Shown here piece by piece: positions 27,408 to 36,155 of a stretch of DNA of 64,000 nt. The position numbers and the translations under genes are program-made. How positions within the stretch are numbered: position 1 is the stretch's first letter; each line of letters opens with the position of its first letter. The stretch lies in assembly GCA_016716505.1 (NCBI GenBank), contig JADJWF010000006.1, positions 164,083 to 228,082 on the forward strand, given 5' to 3'. The notes beneath the pieces are model-generated. The model had not been told where the DNA came from. It made no database searches and saw only the letters and a program-made list of their open reading frames with translations. This DNA is from Verrucomicrobiota bacterium. Lineage in GTDB: Bacteria; Verrucomicrobiota; Verrucomicrobiia; Limisphaerales; J093.

Positions 27408-28418
27408 ATGATGACTCGTTTTGCAGCACACAGGGTGGCGTGGTCGCTCGGTTTTGCGGTTGCCGTGGGCATGCTGTCGGCCCGGGCGAACGAAGCGTTC
27501 TTTGGGCGCTGGGCGCTGACGATTCCCGGCGGTGGCGCGGGATGGTTGGAGTTGCGCAAGGAGAGCGGTTACTTCGATGGCTCGATCCTCTGGGGCGGCG
27601 GGAGTGTCGTGCCGGTGTCGAGTGTTCACTTTCACGACGACGCGGTCTATGTCACGCGGGTTCGCGAGGTCAAACGCAAGGATGCCAGCGGCAAGGTGGT
27701 GCGCACGCAGCAAATCGCCGAAACGCTGGTGGGCCGGGTGGAAGGGGACCGGCTGAACTTGGTGCAAATGAACCCGCGCGACGACGGCACGCGGGTGGAC
27801 AGCGCGCAGTTTTTTGGCAAACGAATCCCGCCCCTGCCGCCGCGGCCGGACTTGTCCAAAGTGAAATTCGGCGAGCCGATCCCCCTTTTCAACGGCAAGG
27901 ACCTGACGGGGTGGCGGCTCATCGAGACCGACGCCGCGAATGGTTGGAGCGTGAAGGACGGGGTGTTGATCAACCGGCCGGACAAGAACAGTGGCCAGCA
28001 CTACGGCAACCTGCGGACCGAGAAGGAATTCGAGGACTTCAATCTGACGCTGGAAGCGAACGTGCCCAAGGGCGGCAACAGCGGCATTTATCTGCGGGGC
28101 ATCTATGAGGTGCAGGTCGCGGACTCGTATGGCCGGGCACCGGACTCGCACGGGTTGGGCGGCATTTACAGCCGGATCACGCCCACCTCGCTACCGGCCA
28201 AACCGCCCGGCGAATGGCAGACGTTCGACATTACGTTGGTGGACCGCCACGTCACGGTGATCCTCAACGGGGTCAAGATCATTGACAACCAGCCGCTGTT
28301 GGGTTGCACCGGCGGCGCCCTGTGGTCGGACGAGTTCCGCCCGGGCCCGATCTATTTGCAGGGCGACCACGAAGCGGTGGACTACCGGAATATCGTTCTC
28401 CGTCCAGTGGTGAAGTAA
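27408..28418 (+). CDS. DUF1080 (3-keto-disaccharide hydrolase-like) secreted protein
   Basis: A 336-residue exported protein with an N-terminal signal (VAWSLGFAVAVGMLSARA). Residues 25-145 form a beta-rich region (GGGAGWLELRKESGYFDGSILWGGG). Residues about 155-336 are the DUF1080 concanavalin-like domain, recognised by IPLFNGKDLTGW, WSVKDGVLINRP, GNLRTEKEFEDF, GNSGIYLRG and YEVQVADSYG, and closing on GPIYLQGDHEAVDYRNIVLRP. The family is greatly expanded in Verrucomicrobiota and Planctomycetota and is annotated as 3-keto-disaccharide hydrolase from a few characterised members. Two ATG codons (27408 and 27411) are adjacent. A clear intrinsic terminator follows at 28447. Confidence 0.9.
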   Translation: MMTRFAAHRVAWSLGFAVAVGMLSARANEAFFGRWALTIPGGGAGWLELRKESGYFDGSILWGGGSVVPVSSVHFHDDAVYVTRVREVKRKDASGKVVRTQQIAETLVGRVEGDRLNLVQMNPRDDGTRVDSAQFFGKRIPPLPPRPDLSKVKFGEPIPLFNGKDLTGWRLIETDAANGWSVKDGVLINRPDKNSGQHYGNLRTEKEFEDFNLTLEANVPKGGNSGIYLRGIYEVQVADSYGRAPDSHGLGGIYSRITPTSLPAKPPGEWQTFDITLVDRHVTVILNGVKIIDNQPLLGCTGGALWSDEFRPGPIYLQGDHEAVDYRNIVLRPVVK

Positions 28419-28446
28419 GCGCGGACCCGTTTCCCGGCGATCGCAT

Positions 28447-28472
28447 GGCGGCGGCTCAACCGCCGCCTTTTG
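28447..28472 (+). terminator. Intrinsic terminator after DUF1080 gene
   Basis: An 8-bp stem GGCGGCGG / CCGCCGCC with loop CTCAA is followed directly by TTTTGCTT. It lies 28 bp past the stop of the DUF1080 gene and before the convergent nucleotidyltransferase gene, so termination of the forward transcript is the natural reading. Confidence 0.85.
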
Positions 28473-28540
28473 CTTGGGGGGTGACTCGACCGGGACGCTC
28501 GGCAGAACCGTCGTCGTCGGCCCGGCACCTGTCGGAGAGG

Positions 28541-29305
28541 TCAGCTCTCGAGAGGGATGGTGGCGAACACTCGGTTGGCCTCCTCGAACGTCTCGCGGCT
28601 GCCGATGTCGTACCAGGTGCCCGGCACGCGCCAAGTGTAAAACGGCCGCCGGGGGAACATCCACTGGACCAGCCGCCCGGGCTGATCGGGATTATTGCCC
28701 TCGGCGATGTACTGCCGCACGAGGGGCAGCACGTGCTGCGGGTAGTAGTACAGCGCGATGCCGGTCAGCGTGCTGGTGGGGTGGGGGGCCTTTTCCACGA
28801 AATGGGTGATGCGCCCATCGGGGGCCACGTCAATCGAGTTGTACTTCTTCACCTCCTCGAGGCTGCCCACGTCGTACACCGCGAGAACCGGCTCTTTTTT
28901 GGCGAGGCAAAACCGGCCGAAATCGGCCAGCGAATGACTGAACAGGTTGTCACCCGCCACAACGATCAGATCGCCAGCGACCGGTACCTGATTGAGCGTG
29001 AAATGGATGTCGCCGATGGCACCGAGACGGTTTTCATTGGTGGTGGAGCCGTCGTTGACCACCGTGATTTCCCAGCGGGGATGTTGGGGACGGTAGGCCG
29101 CAGCCCAAGCCTCGAAGGTGGCGGCGAACTTGGCATTCGTCACAACAATGACCCGGGTGATTTCCGGGATGGCGGACAGCTTGCCGAGCACCCACTCGAT
29201 CATGGGCTTGCCGGCGACGGGCAGCAGCGGCTTGGGGCGGTCCTGGGTGAGTTCGCGCAGGCGGGTGGCGTATCCGGCGGCAAGGACGAGCACTGTCAAC
29301 GACAT
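28541..29305 (-). CDS. Sugar-phosphate nucleotidyltransferase
   Basis: A 254-residue NTP-transferase of the glucose-1-phosphate thymidylyl/uridylyl/guanylyltransferase superfamily. The N-terminal signature VLAAGYATRLRELT (7-20) and KPLLPVAGKPMIEW bind the nucleotide triphosphate. VVAGDNLF carries the metal-binding aspartate and VVEK-like HFVEKAP the sugar-phosphate lysine. Near the C-terminus VPGTWYDIGSRETFEEAN is typical of the family. It makes an NDP-sugar, but base and sugar specificity are not clear. The ATG at 29305 lies 10 bp past the ptsI stop on the same strand, so the two form an operon. Confidence 0.88.
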   Translation of the reverse strand: MSLTVLVLAAGYATRLRELTQDRPKPLLPVAGKPMIEWVLGKLSAIPEITRVIVVTNAKFAATFEAWAAAYRPQHPRWEITVVNDGSTTNENRLGAIGDIHFTLNQVPVAGDLIVVAGDNLFSHSLADFGRFCLAKKEPVLAVYDVGSLEEVKKYNSIDVAPDGRITHFVEKAPHPTSTLTGIALYYYPQHVLPLVRQYIAEGNNPDQPGRLVQWMFPRRPFYTWRVPGTWYDIGSRETFEEANRVFATIPLES

Positions 29306-29315
29306 GGGAAGAGGC

Positions 29316-31106
29316 TCAGGCAGTGGGTTGATCCTTTTCAAACAAGAACGGGGCGGCCGTCTCGGCCAACGTGCGCGTGCGGCGCAGGATTTCGTGGCTG
29401 TCCTTGCACTGGAGCGCGAACGCGGCCAGTTCCTGCGCTTCCGAGAGCTTGAGGCGGCGGATGAGGAACTTGACCGCCGGCACACGGGAAGGGGCGGCGC
29501 TCAGTTCCTGCGCGCCCAAGCCGACCAATAGGGGCGTAAAGAGCGGGTCGCCGGCCATTTCTCCGCACACGCCGACCCACAGACCGGCAGCGCGTCCGGC
29601 TTCGATCGTCCGGGACATCAGGCGCAACACGCCCGGATGGGTCGGATCGTACAGGCGCGCCACCTTGGGATTGGTGCGGTCCACCGCGAGGGAGTACTGG
29701 ATGAGATCGTTGGTGCCGATGCTGAAGAAGTCCACGTGTTCAGCGATTGCCTCGGCGGTCATGGCCGCGGAGGGGATTTCAATCATCGCGCCGACCTCCA
29801 TGTCGAAGTCGAAAGGGCGTCCTTCGACCGTCAGTTCATTGCGGCACTGATCGAGGACCTCGTTGGCGAGGATGAGTTCGTCCACGCCCGAAATCATCGG
29901 ATACATCAACTTGACGTTGCCGGCGGCACTCGCGCGGAGGATGGCGCGGAGCTGGGCGCGGAAGACATCGCGCTCCTCGAGGCAGATGCGGATGGCCCGC
30001 CAGCCCATGAACGGATTCTCCTCGGAGTGGGCGGGCCAGAGGCGTGTGACCTTGTCGCCCCCGAGATCGAGGGTCCGGATGATGACCGGCTGGGGGTGAA
30101 GCTCCCGCGCGATGCGATCGTAGGCTTGGAATTGTTCCTCCTCGGTCGGCAGCGAGTTTCCGCGCAAGAAAAGGTACTCGGTGCGAAACAAGCCCACACC
30201 TTCGGCGCCCTGCGACTTCACGTCGGCGGTTTCATCGGGGCTCTCGATGTTCGCGGAGAGGGTCAGGGCGTGGCCGTCGAGGGTTATGGCCGGCTGATCC
30301 GTCAACTGCCGCAACTGGTCACGCCGTTGTTGCTGGCGAAACTCGATGGCCCCGAAGCGGTAGAGCGTGGCGTCGGTGGGTTCGACGATCAGGGTGCCCT
30401 CGAAGCCGTCGAGGATCGCGTTGGCGCCGTGCCGCACCCGGCGGCTGGCGTCAATCAGCCCCGTCACGGCGGGTAGATTGAGGGCGCGGGCGAGAATGGC
30501 TGTGTGCGAGGTCAGTCCCCCTTGATCCGTCGCGAATCCGAGGACCAGATTGCGATCGAGGAGTGCCGTCTGCGAAGGGGTGAGATCGTGAGCCACGAGG
30601 ATGCAGCGCTCCCGGATGTCGGCGAGCGAGGCGGCGTGGTCCTGCCCCAGCAGCGTGTGAAGTACCCGGTCGGTGACATCCCGAACGTCCACTCCCCGCT
30701 CCCGCATGAACGAGTCCTCCATTGCCTTGAACGCTTCGAGGTAACCGCGGGCGACCTCGGCAAAGGCGGTTTCCGCATTGCACCGGCGTTCCGCGATCAG
30801 CCGGTTGACGTGGGACAGCACGGTCGGGTCATCGAGGAACAGCAATTGAGCCTCGAACAATTCGGCATCCTTGGCGCCGAGCATTCGTCGGAGCTTTTCC
30901 TGGATGGCGCTCAACTGCCCCCGGGTGGCGATGATGGCCCGTTGAAAACGCTCCTGCTCGGCGGGGACCTCGTCCTCGGTGATCGCGTACTCGGGAGGTG
31001 TGACCGGATCGCTGCGTCCCAGCACGAACAGCTTCCCCCGGGCCACGCCACCGCTGGCGGGGAGTCCCTTGATGGTTCGTTCGGTTGGGCGGGATGGGTC
31101 CGGCAC
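29316..31106 (-). CDS. ptsI: Phosphoenolpyruvate-protein phosphotransferase (PTS enzyme I)
   Basis: The protein has 596 residues, slightly above the E. coli size of 575. Enzyme I takes phosphate from PEP onto a histidine and passes it to HPr. The N-terminal HPr-binding helices include AQLLFLDDP. The phosphohistidine motif is GGLTSHTAILARAL with the active histidine at 201. The C-terminal PEP-binding TIM barrel carries GLFRTEYLFL, YPMIS, FSIGTNDLIQYSLAVDR and VCGEMAGDP with the catalytic cysteine. No HPr or sugar-specific EII gene is visible in the window, so the phosphoryl acceptor is elsewhere or the system is regulatory. The upstream 310 bp are shared with the divergent acuC-like gene. Confidence 0.96.
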   Translation of the reverse strand: MPDPSRPTERTIKGLPASGGVARGKLFVLGRSDPVTPPEYAITEDEVPAEQERFQRAIIATRGQLSAIQEKLRRMLGAKDAELFEAQLLFLDDPTVLSHVNRLIAERRCNAETAFAEVARGYLEAFKAMEDSFMRERGVDVRDVTDRVLHTLLGQDHAASLADIRERCILVAHDLTPSQTALLDRNLVLGFATDQGGLTSHTAILARALNLPAVTGLIDASRRVRHGANAILDGFEGTLIVEPTDATLYRFGAIEFRQQQRRDQLRQLTDQPAITLDGHALTLSANIESPDETADVKSQGAEGVGLFRTEYLFLRGNSLPTEEEQFQAYDRIARELHPQPVIIRTLDLGGDKVTRLWPAHSEENPFMGWRAIRICLEERDVFRAQLRAILRASAAGNVKLMYPMISGVDELILANEVLDQCRNELTVEGRPFDFDMEVGAMIEIPSAAMTAEAIAEHVDFFSIGTNDLIQYSLAVDRTNPKVARLYDPTHPGVLRLMSRTIEAGRAAGLWVGVCGEMAGDPLFTPLLVGLGAQELSAAPSRVPAVKFLIRRLKLSEAQELAAFALQCKDSHEILRRTRTLAETAAPFLFEKDQPTA

Positions 31107-31416
31107 GCCGGAATGTCTAGCGGGCCGGCCGCTGGCGGGAAGTCAAAAAGCGAACCCGCCGCCGGAAGGAAGCTGCGTCTGTCGGCGGCCGGCGGGCGGG
31201 GGGGGCCACGGGAAGCCAGTTCAAAAAATGACCAGTTTTTGCCAAAAAGCGTGAAGCCGGAGGGGACTTCGATTACTACCTTGCGCCGATGCCACACGTC
31301 CGCACTCCATCCCCCGGCGGCGTTGCGTCCGACATGTTGGACCCTTCGGTTCGATGGTCGGGCGGCGCGGTGTGGCTTTCCTCCGACGGATCGGGACCGG
31401 GATCCTCGCCTCTCCC
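31107..31416. other. Divergent promoter region between ptsI and acuC-like gene, 310 bp
   Basis: GC-rich except for an AT-rich patch at about 31221-31250 containing GTTTTTGCCAAAAAGC, an imperfect inverted repeat. The patch is the most promoter- or operator-like part. I cannot define -35/-10 boxes with confidence. No ORF is supported. Confidence 0.45.
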
Positions 31417-32574
31417 ATGAACGACCGGCGACTGGCATTTGTTTACTCCCCCGAAATCGAGGCGCTGCCGTATCCGGCCGATTGCCCGTTTAAGACGGAT
31501 CGTTCCACCCTCACCCGGCGGCAGTTGATTTCGTTTGGCTTGCTGGGGGTTCCGGCCCGGACGGAGGTCGCGGCGCGCCGAGCCACGCGGACGGAATTGG
31601 AAGGCTTTCACCGGCCGGGCTACCTGGACCAATTGGAGCGCGCAGCCGCGGGGGAACTGTCCGTCGAGGCACTGAACGTGGGCCTGGGGGCGCCGGATAC
31701 GCCCGTCTTTCGCGAGATGCTCGAGTATGGCGCGTGGGCGGCGGGTGCCGGGCTGACTGCGGCGGAGATTCTGCTCGAGGGCCGGGCGGACGTTGCCTTC
31801 AACCTGCTGGGCGGCTTTCACCATGCGTTCCCTGAAAGGGCCGGAGGCTTCTGTTACGTGAACGATGTGGTCCTCGCCTGCCTCCGGCTCACGCAGGCGG
31901 GCAAGAGGGTGGTGTGCCTGGACGTGGACGCCCACCACGGCGATGGCACCCAGGCGGCTTTCTACGGGCGCCGTGATGTCTTCACGATTTCCCTGCACGA
32001 GAGCGGCAAGACGCTTTACCCGTGGGGCGGCTTCGAGGACGAAATCGGCGAAGGCCCCGGCCGGGGTTTCAACGCCAACGTCTCCCTCCCGGCGGGCACG
32101 TATGACGACGCCTTCCGACTGGCTTTCAACGAAGTCGCGGTGCCGCTCATCACGGCCTACGCGCCGGATGTGATCGTCACCGAGCTGGGCATGGACACGC
32201 TGGCCGGTGATCCTCTGACCCACCTCCACATGACCAACAACGTGGTGGTGGATGTAATCGAACGCCTGCTCGCCTTCCGGGTGCCGTTGCTGGTCATCGG
32301 CGGCGGTGGGTATCATGTCGAGAACACGGTGCGCGGCTGGGCGCTGGCTTGGCGCACCGCGTGTGGCGAAGGCGACGAGGACATTTACAGCCTCGGTCTG
32401 GGAGGCGTCATGCTCGGCAGCACGGAATGGGCCGGCGGTTTGCGCGACCGTGAACTGGTCGTGACCGACGAGCGCCGCCACAGTGTCGGTCCCGCGCTGC
32501 TCGCCAGCATCGAGGCCGTAAAGCACCACGTTTTCCCGTACCATTTCAAGTCCCCGGGCGGCGTTCCGGTTTGA
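31417..32574 (+). CDS. acuC: AcuC-like histone-deacetylase-family lysine deacetylase
   Basis: A 385-residue zinc-dependent deacetylase. Signatures in order are GGFHHAF, GGFCYVNDV, the zinc site DVDAHHGDG (169-177), ISLHESGKTLYPW and TELGMDTLAGDPLTHLHMTN, and then the catalytic-tyrosine region GGGGYH. AcuC in Bacillus removes acetyl groups from acetyl-CoA synthetase. The next gene, 60 bp downstream on the same strand, encodes exactly that enzyme, so reactivation of Acs is the likely role. The ATG at 31417 is chosen because the upstream residues are arginine/glycine-rich filler. No acetyltransferase partner (AcuA/Pat) is encoded nearby. Symbol assigned from family and context. Confidence 0.9.
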   Translation: MNDRRLAFVYSPEIEALPYPADCPFKTDRSTLTRRQLISFGLLGVPARTEVAARRATRTELEGFHRPGYLDQLERAAAGELSVEALNVGLGAPDTPVFREMLEYGAWAAGAGLTAAEILLEGRADVAFNLLGGFHHAFPERAGGFCYVNDVVLACLRLTQAGKRVVCLDVDAHHGDGTQAAFYGRRDVFTISLHESGKTLYPWGGFEDEIGEGPGRGFNANVSLPAGTYDDAFRLAFNEVAVPLITAYAPDVIVTELGMDTLAGDPLTHLHMTNNVVVDVIERLLAFRVPLLVIGGGGYHVENTVRGWALAWRTACGEGDEDIYSLGLGGVMLGSTEWAGGLRDRELVVTDERRHSVGPALLASIEAVKHHVFPYHFKSPGGVPV

Positions 32575-32634
32575 GCGTCGTCCGGAGCTTCGCAGCAACG
32601 ACAACATCAACCTGTACACGAGAAAGGAAAAACC

Positions 32635-34617
32635 ATGGCAGACATCCCCAAACCCGTATCCACCGCGTCGCTCATGCAGGAGAACCGTACCTTCCCGCCG
32701 TCGGCCGAGGTGGTGAAGCGTGCTTACCTCAACGCCGAGCAATACCAGGCGATGTACGATCAGTCGGTCAACGAACCCGAAAAATTCTGGCTCGAGCAGG
32801 CCAAGACGCTTGCTTGGTTCAAACCACCCACCGTTGCCCGGCGCTACACCTGGGACACCGCCGCCCGGAAGATCGAGCACACGTGGTTCGAGGACGGCCA
32901 GCTCAACGTCTCCGTGAATTGCCTCGACCGCCACGTCCAGGCGGGCCTGGGTGACAAGATCGCCCTCATCTTTCAGGGCGAGCCGGAAAACGACGTGACG
33001 AAGATAACCTACCGACAGTTGCTGGCCGAGGTTTGCAAGTTTGCCAACGTCCTCAAATCACTCGGTGTCAAGAAGGGTGACCGCGTGGCCATCTACATGC
33101 CGATGGTGCTCGAACTACCCATTGCCATGCTCGCCTGCACCCGGATCGGCGCGATTCACTCGATTGTCTTCGGCGGGTTCAGCGCGGACGCTCTTTCGGG
33201 GCGCATCAACGATTCCACGTGCAAGCTGCTGGTGACCGCCAACTGCGGTCTTCGTGCGGGCAAGACCATCCCGCTCAAGGCCATCGCGGATGAGGCGCTC
33301 AAATCCACTCCCAGCATTGAAAAGGTGGTGGTGTACCGGCGCAACGACACGGCGTGCAACATGGTCGCGGGACGCGACCTCTGGTGGCACGACCTGATGG
33401 CGACGGCGTCCCCGGAGTGCGCGCCTGAAGTCATGAAGGCCGAGGATGTGCTGTTCATGCTCTACACCTCCGGCTCCACCGGCAAACCCAAGGGTGTCGT
33501 TCACACCACCGCCGGCTACCTGCTCCACGTCGCCCTCACCACCAAGTACGTCTTCGACATTCACCCCGAGGACATCTTCTGGTGTACCGCCGACATCGGC
33601 TGGGTCACCGGCCACAGCTACATCGTCTATGGCCCGCTCTGCAACGGCTTCACCAGCGTCATGTTCGAGGGCGTGCCCACCTATCCGGACGCCGGCCGCT
33701 TCTGGCAGATCGTCGAGAAGTTCAAGGTCAACCAGTTCTACACCGCGCCCACCGCGATCCGTTCCCTCATCCGGCTTGGTGAAGAATGGCCGAACAAATA
33801 CGACCTCAGCTCGCTCAAGACCCTCGGCTCGGTCGGCGAACCGATCAATCCCGAGGCCTGGATGTGGTATTACCGCGTCATCGGCAAGGAGCGCTGTCCC
33901 ATCGTGGACACCTGGTGGCAAACCGAAACCGGCGGGCATTTGATCACGCCCCTGCCCGGCGCGCACGTGCTCAAGCCCGGGAGTGCCAGCCGACCGTTCT
34001 TCGGCGTCGAGCCCGTGGTCTTGCGCGACGACGGCACACCCGCCGCACCGAACGAGGGCGGGAAGCTCTGCATCAAGAAGCCGTGGCCGGGCATGATGCG
34101 CACCACCTGGGGCGATCACGAACGGTTCATTGACACGTACTTCACGATGTACAAGGACATCTATTTCACCGGCGACGGCTGCCGCATTGACCCCGACGGC
34201 GACTACTGGCTGATGGGCCGGATTGACGACGTGGTGAACGTTTCCGGTCACCGCATCGGCACCGCCGAGGTCGAGAGTGCATTGGTGAGCCATCCCAAGG
34301 TGGCCGAAGCCGCCGTGGCGCCCATGCCCCACGATATCAAGGGCCAGGCCCTTTACGCCTTCGTCACGCTCAAAGACGGCATCCATCCGAGCGAAGAGTT
34401 GAAGAAGGAACTCATCGCCCACGTGCGCAAGGAAATCGGGCCGATTGCCGCGCCGGACAAGCTGCAATTCGCCCCGGCGCTGCCCAAGACCCGGTCCGGC
34501 AAGATCATGCGCCGCATCCTGCGCAAGATCGCTGAGAACGCCGTGGATCAAATTGGCGACACCACCACGCTGGCCGACCCGCACGTCGTGGAGGTGCTGG
34601 TGAAGGAACGGCAGTAG
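32635..34617 (+). CDS. acs: Acetyl-CoA synthetase
   Basis: The 660-residue length is standard. It converts acetate, ATP and CoA to acetyl-CoA through acetyl-AMP in the cytoplasm. Motifs are the AMP-binding YTSGSTGKPKG, WWQTETGG, GDGCRIDPDGDYWLMGRIDDVVNVSGHR and the C-terminal PKTRSGKIMRR. The lysine of RSGK, residue 623, is the one acetylated in characterised Acs proteins, and the upstream acuC-like gene would deacetylate it. A good ribosome-binding site, AAGGA, lies 6 bp before the ATG at 32635. Two strong hairpins follow the stop. An OFA-family carrier gene comes next and may import the substrate. Confidence 0.97.
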   Translation: MADIPKPVSTASLMQENRTFPPSAEVVKRAYLNAEQYQAMYDQSVNEPEKFWLEQAKTLAWFKPPTVARRYTWDTAARKIEHTWFEDGQLNVSVNCLDRHVQAGLGDKIALIFQGEPENDVTKITYRQLLAEVCKFANVLKSLGVKKGDRVAIYMPMVLELPIAMLACTRIGAIHSIVFGGFSADALSGRINDSTCKLLVTANCGLRAGKTIPLKAIADEALKSTPSIEKVVVYRRNDTACNMVAGRDLWWHDLMATASPECAPEVMKAEDVLFMLYTSGSTGKPKGVVHTTAGYLLHVALTTKYVFDIHPEDIFWCTADIGWVTGHSYIVYGPLCNGFTSVMFEGVPTYPDAGRFWQIVEKFKVNQFYTAPTAIRSLIRLGEEWPNKYDLSSLKTLGSVGEPINPEAWMWYYRVIGKERCPIVDTWWQTETGGHLITPLPGAHVLKPGSASRPFFGVEPVVLRDDGTPAAPNEGGKLCIKKPWPGMMRTTWGDHERFIDTYFTMYKDIYFTGDGCRIDPDGDYWLMGRIDDVVNVSGHRIGTAEVESALVSHPKVAEAAVAPMPHDIKGQALYAFVTLKDGIHPSEELKKELIAHVRKEIGPIAAPDKLQFAPALPKTRSGKIMRRILRKIAENAVDQIGDTTTLADPHVVEVLVKERQ

Positions 34618-34630
34618 GGCCGCAGAATCG

Positions 34631-34654
34631 CCCCGGTGCCTTCGGGCGCCGGGG
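34631..34654 (+). terminator. Strong UUCG hairpin after acs
   Basis: CCCCGGTGCC-TTCG-GGCGCCGGGG folds into a 10-bp stem (one G-T pair) with a UUCG tetraloop, 14 bp past the acs stop. There is no T tract, so it may be a pausing or RNA-stabilising element rather than a complete intrinsic terminator. Confidence 0.6.
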
Positions 34655-34662
34655 AAACACAA

Positions 34663-34689
34663 GCCGCCGGGGTGCGATGCCCCGGCGGC
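34663..34689 (+). terminator. Second hairpin after acs
   Basis: GCCGCCGGGG and CCCCGGCGGC form a perfect 10-bp stem around a 7-base loop, 9 bp after the first hairpin. It is followed by AAATCAG rather than T residues. The pair probably marks the 3' end of the acuC-acs transcript. Confidence 0.55.
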
Positions 34690-34887
34690 AAATCAGCAGG
34701 CGGTTGCAGCTTCCACACGGAATCGTGAACCGCGTCAGATGAGACCAAAGCACCGTGGCCACCGTGGCTCCGGCAGGCAACCCGCCGGGCCAAAACTCCC
34801 TTGGACGGAGCGCCCGCCTTTCGTTTTCGCGCGAGGGCTTCGTTCCCGCTTTCGTTCTTCGAACTTCAGATTTCCTCTCCGTTCACC

Positions 34888-36132
34888 ATGACTACCGACC
34901 CCGCTCCCACCACGCCCGTCGCCAATCGCGGCTGGACCGTCACCTTTGCCGGCCTCGGCATCAACCTCGCCCTGGGTATCCTGTATGCTTGGAGCCTCAC
35001 CAAAGGCGCCATCGAAAAGGAGTTCGGTTGGAAGGGCACGCAGTTGAATGATCCCTACGCGTTGTGCTGCCTGGTCTTCGCCTTTGCCATGATCCTGGCC
35101 GGTCGCTGCCAGGACAAGTTTGGCCCTCGTCTCACCGCCACGATCGGTGGCGTGCTGGTGGGAGTCGGGTTTCTGTTGTGCTCGACCACGCAAAGCTACG
35201 GGGTCTGGCTGCTCGGCTTCGGCGTTTTGGCGGGAGTCGGCATCGGTTTCGGCTATTCGTCGGCGACGCCCCCGGCGCTGAAGTGGTTTCCCCCGGCCAA
35301 GACCGGTCTGATCGCGGGCATGGTTGTGGCAGGCTTCGGTCTGGCCCCGGTGTATCTCGCTCCCTTGTCGCAGTACCTCCTCGGCCGGTTCGGAGTGCAG
35401 AAGACGATGCTGATCCTGGGCCTGGCGTTTGTCGCCATTGTGTGCGGTCTGGCACAGTTGCTCGTCAATCCGCCCGCCGGATTCACGGCCGGCCCCAAAC
35501 CGGCCACGGGCACCGCGAAACCCGCGCCCGTTGTTCATGCGACCCCTGGCGAGATTCTGCGCCAGCCGACCTTCTGGCTGCTTTGGGTGATCTACTTCAT
35601 CGGGGCAGGGGCGGGGCTGATGGTGATTGGGAGCATCAGCGGTATGGCGAAGGCCAGCATGGGAGAACTGGCTTTTGTTGCGGTGGCGATTATGGCCATC
35701 GGCAACGCCGGAGGCCGGATCCTGGCCGGCACGTTGTCGGACAAGATCGGCCGGCGCTGGACTCTTTGCCTGGTCCTTGGGGTCCAGGCGGCACTGATGT
35801 TCGTCGCGATTCCAGTGACCGGATCAAGCACCACAGCGGCGGCGGTCATGGTCTTGTTGGCGGCACTGATTGGCGCCAACTATGGCGCAAACCTCGCCCT
35901 GTTCCCGGCCTACACGAAGGACCTGTGGGGGCTCAAGAGTTTCGGCATGAATTACGGCGTCGTTTTTACCGCGTGGGGAATGGGTGGACTGGTCCTGCCC
36001 CGCCTGCAGCAAATGTTGACCGCACAGAGCGGCGGCAGCTTCCGATCCTCGTTCGTGGTGGCGGGCCTGCTGTTGCTTCTGGGCGCCGCCCTGACCTTCC
36101 TGATCCGACCGCAAGCGAAACCGACCGCCTGA
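34888..36132 (+). CDS. OFA-family MFS carrier (oxalate/formate or monocarboxylate antiporter-like)
   Basis: A 414-residue, 12-helix inner-membrane protein. TM1 has AGLGINLALGILYAWSL and the loop after it DPYALCCLVFAFAMI. TM4-5 includes GVGIGFGYSSATPPALKWFPPAKTGLIAG, the hallmark of the OxlT/oxalate-formate antiporter family. The C-terminal half repeats the pattern with GNAGGRILAGTLSDKIGRR and GLKSFGMNYGVVFTAWGMGG. Substrates in this family include oxalate, formate, pyruvate and other small carboxylates. Position after acs makes acetate or a related acid plausible, but specificity is inferred. The ATG at 34888 is preferred because upstream codons give an untypical basic leader. Confidence 0.87.
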   Translation: MTTDPAPTTPVANRGWTVTFAGLGINLALGILYAWSLTKGAIEKEFGWKGTQLNDPYALCCLVFAFAMILAGRCQDKFGPRLTATIGGVLVGVGFLLCSTTQSYGVWLLGFGVLAGVGIGFGYSSATPPALKWFPPAKTGLIAGMVVAGFGLAPVYLAPLSQYLLGRFGVQKTMLILGLAFVAIVCGLAQLLVNPPAGFTAGPKPATGTAKPAPVVHATPGEILRQPTFWLLWVIYFIGAGAGLMVIGSISGMAKASMGELAFVAVAIMAIGNAGGRILAGTLSDKIGRRWTLCLVLGVQAALMFVAIPVTGSSTTAAAVMVLLAALIGANYGANLALFPAYTKDLWGLKSFGMNYGVVFTAWGMGGLVLPRLQQMLTAQSGGSFRSSFVVAGLLLLLGAALTFLIRPQAKPTA

Positions 36133-36155
36133 GACCGGGCAGTCTCTTGGACATC

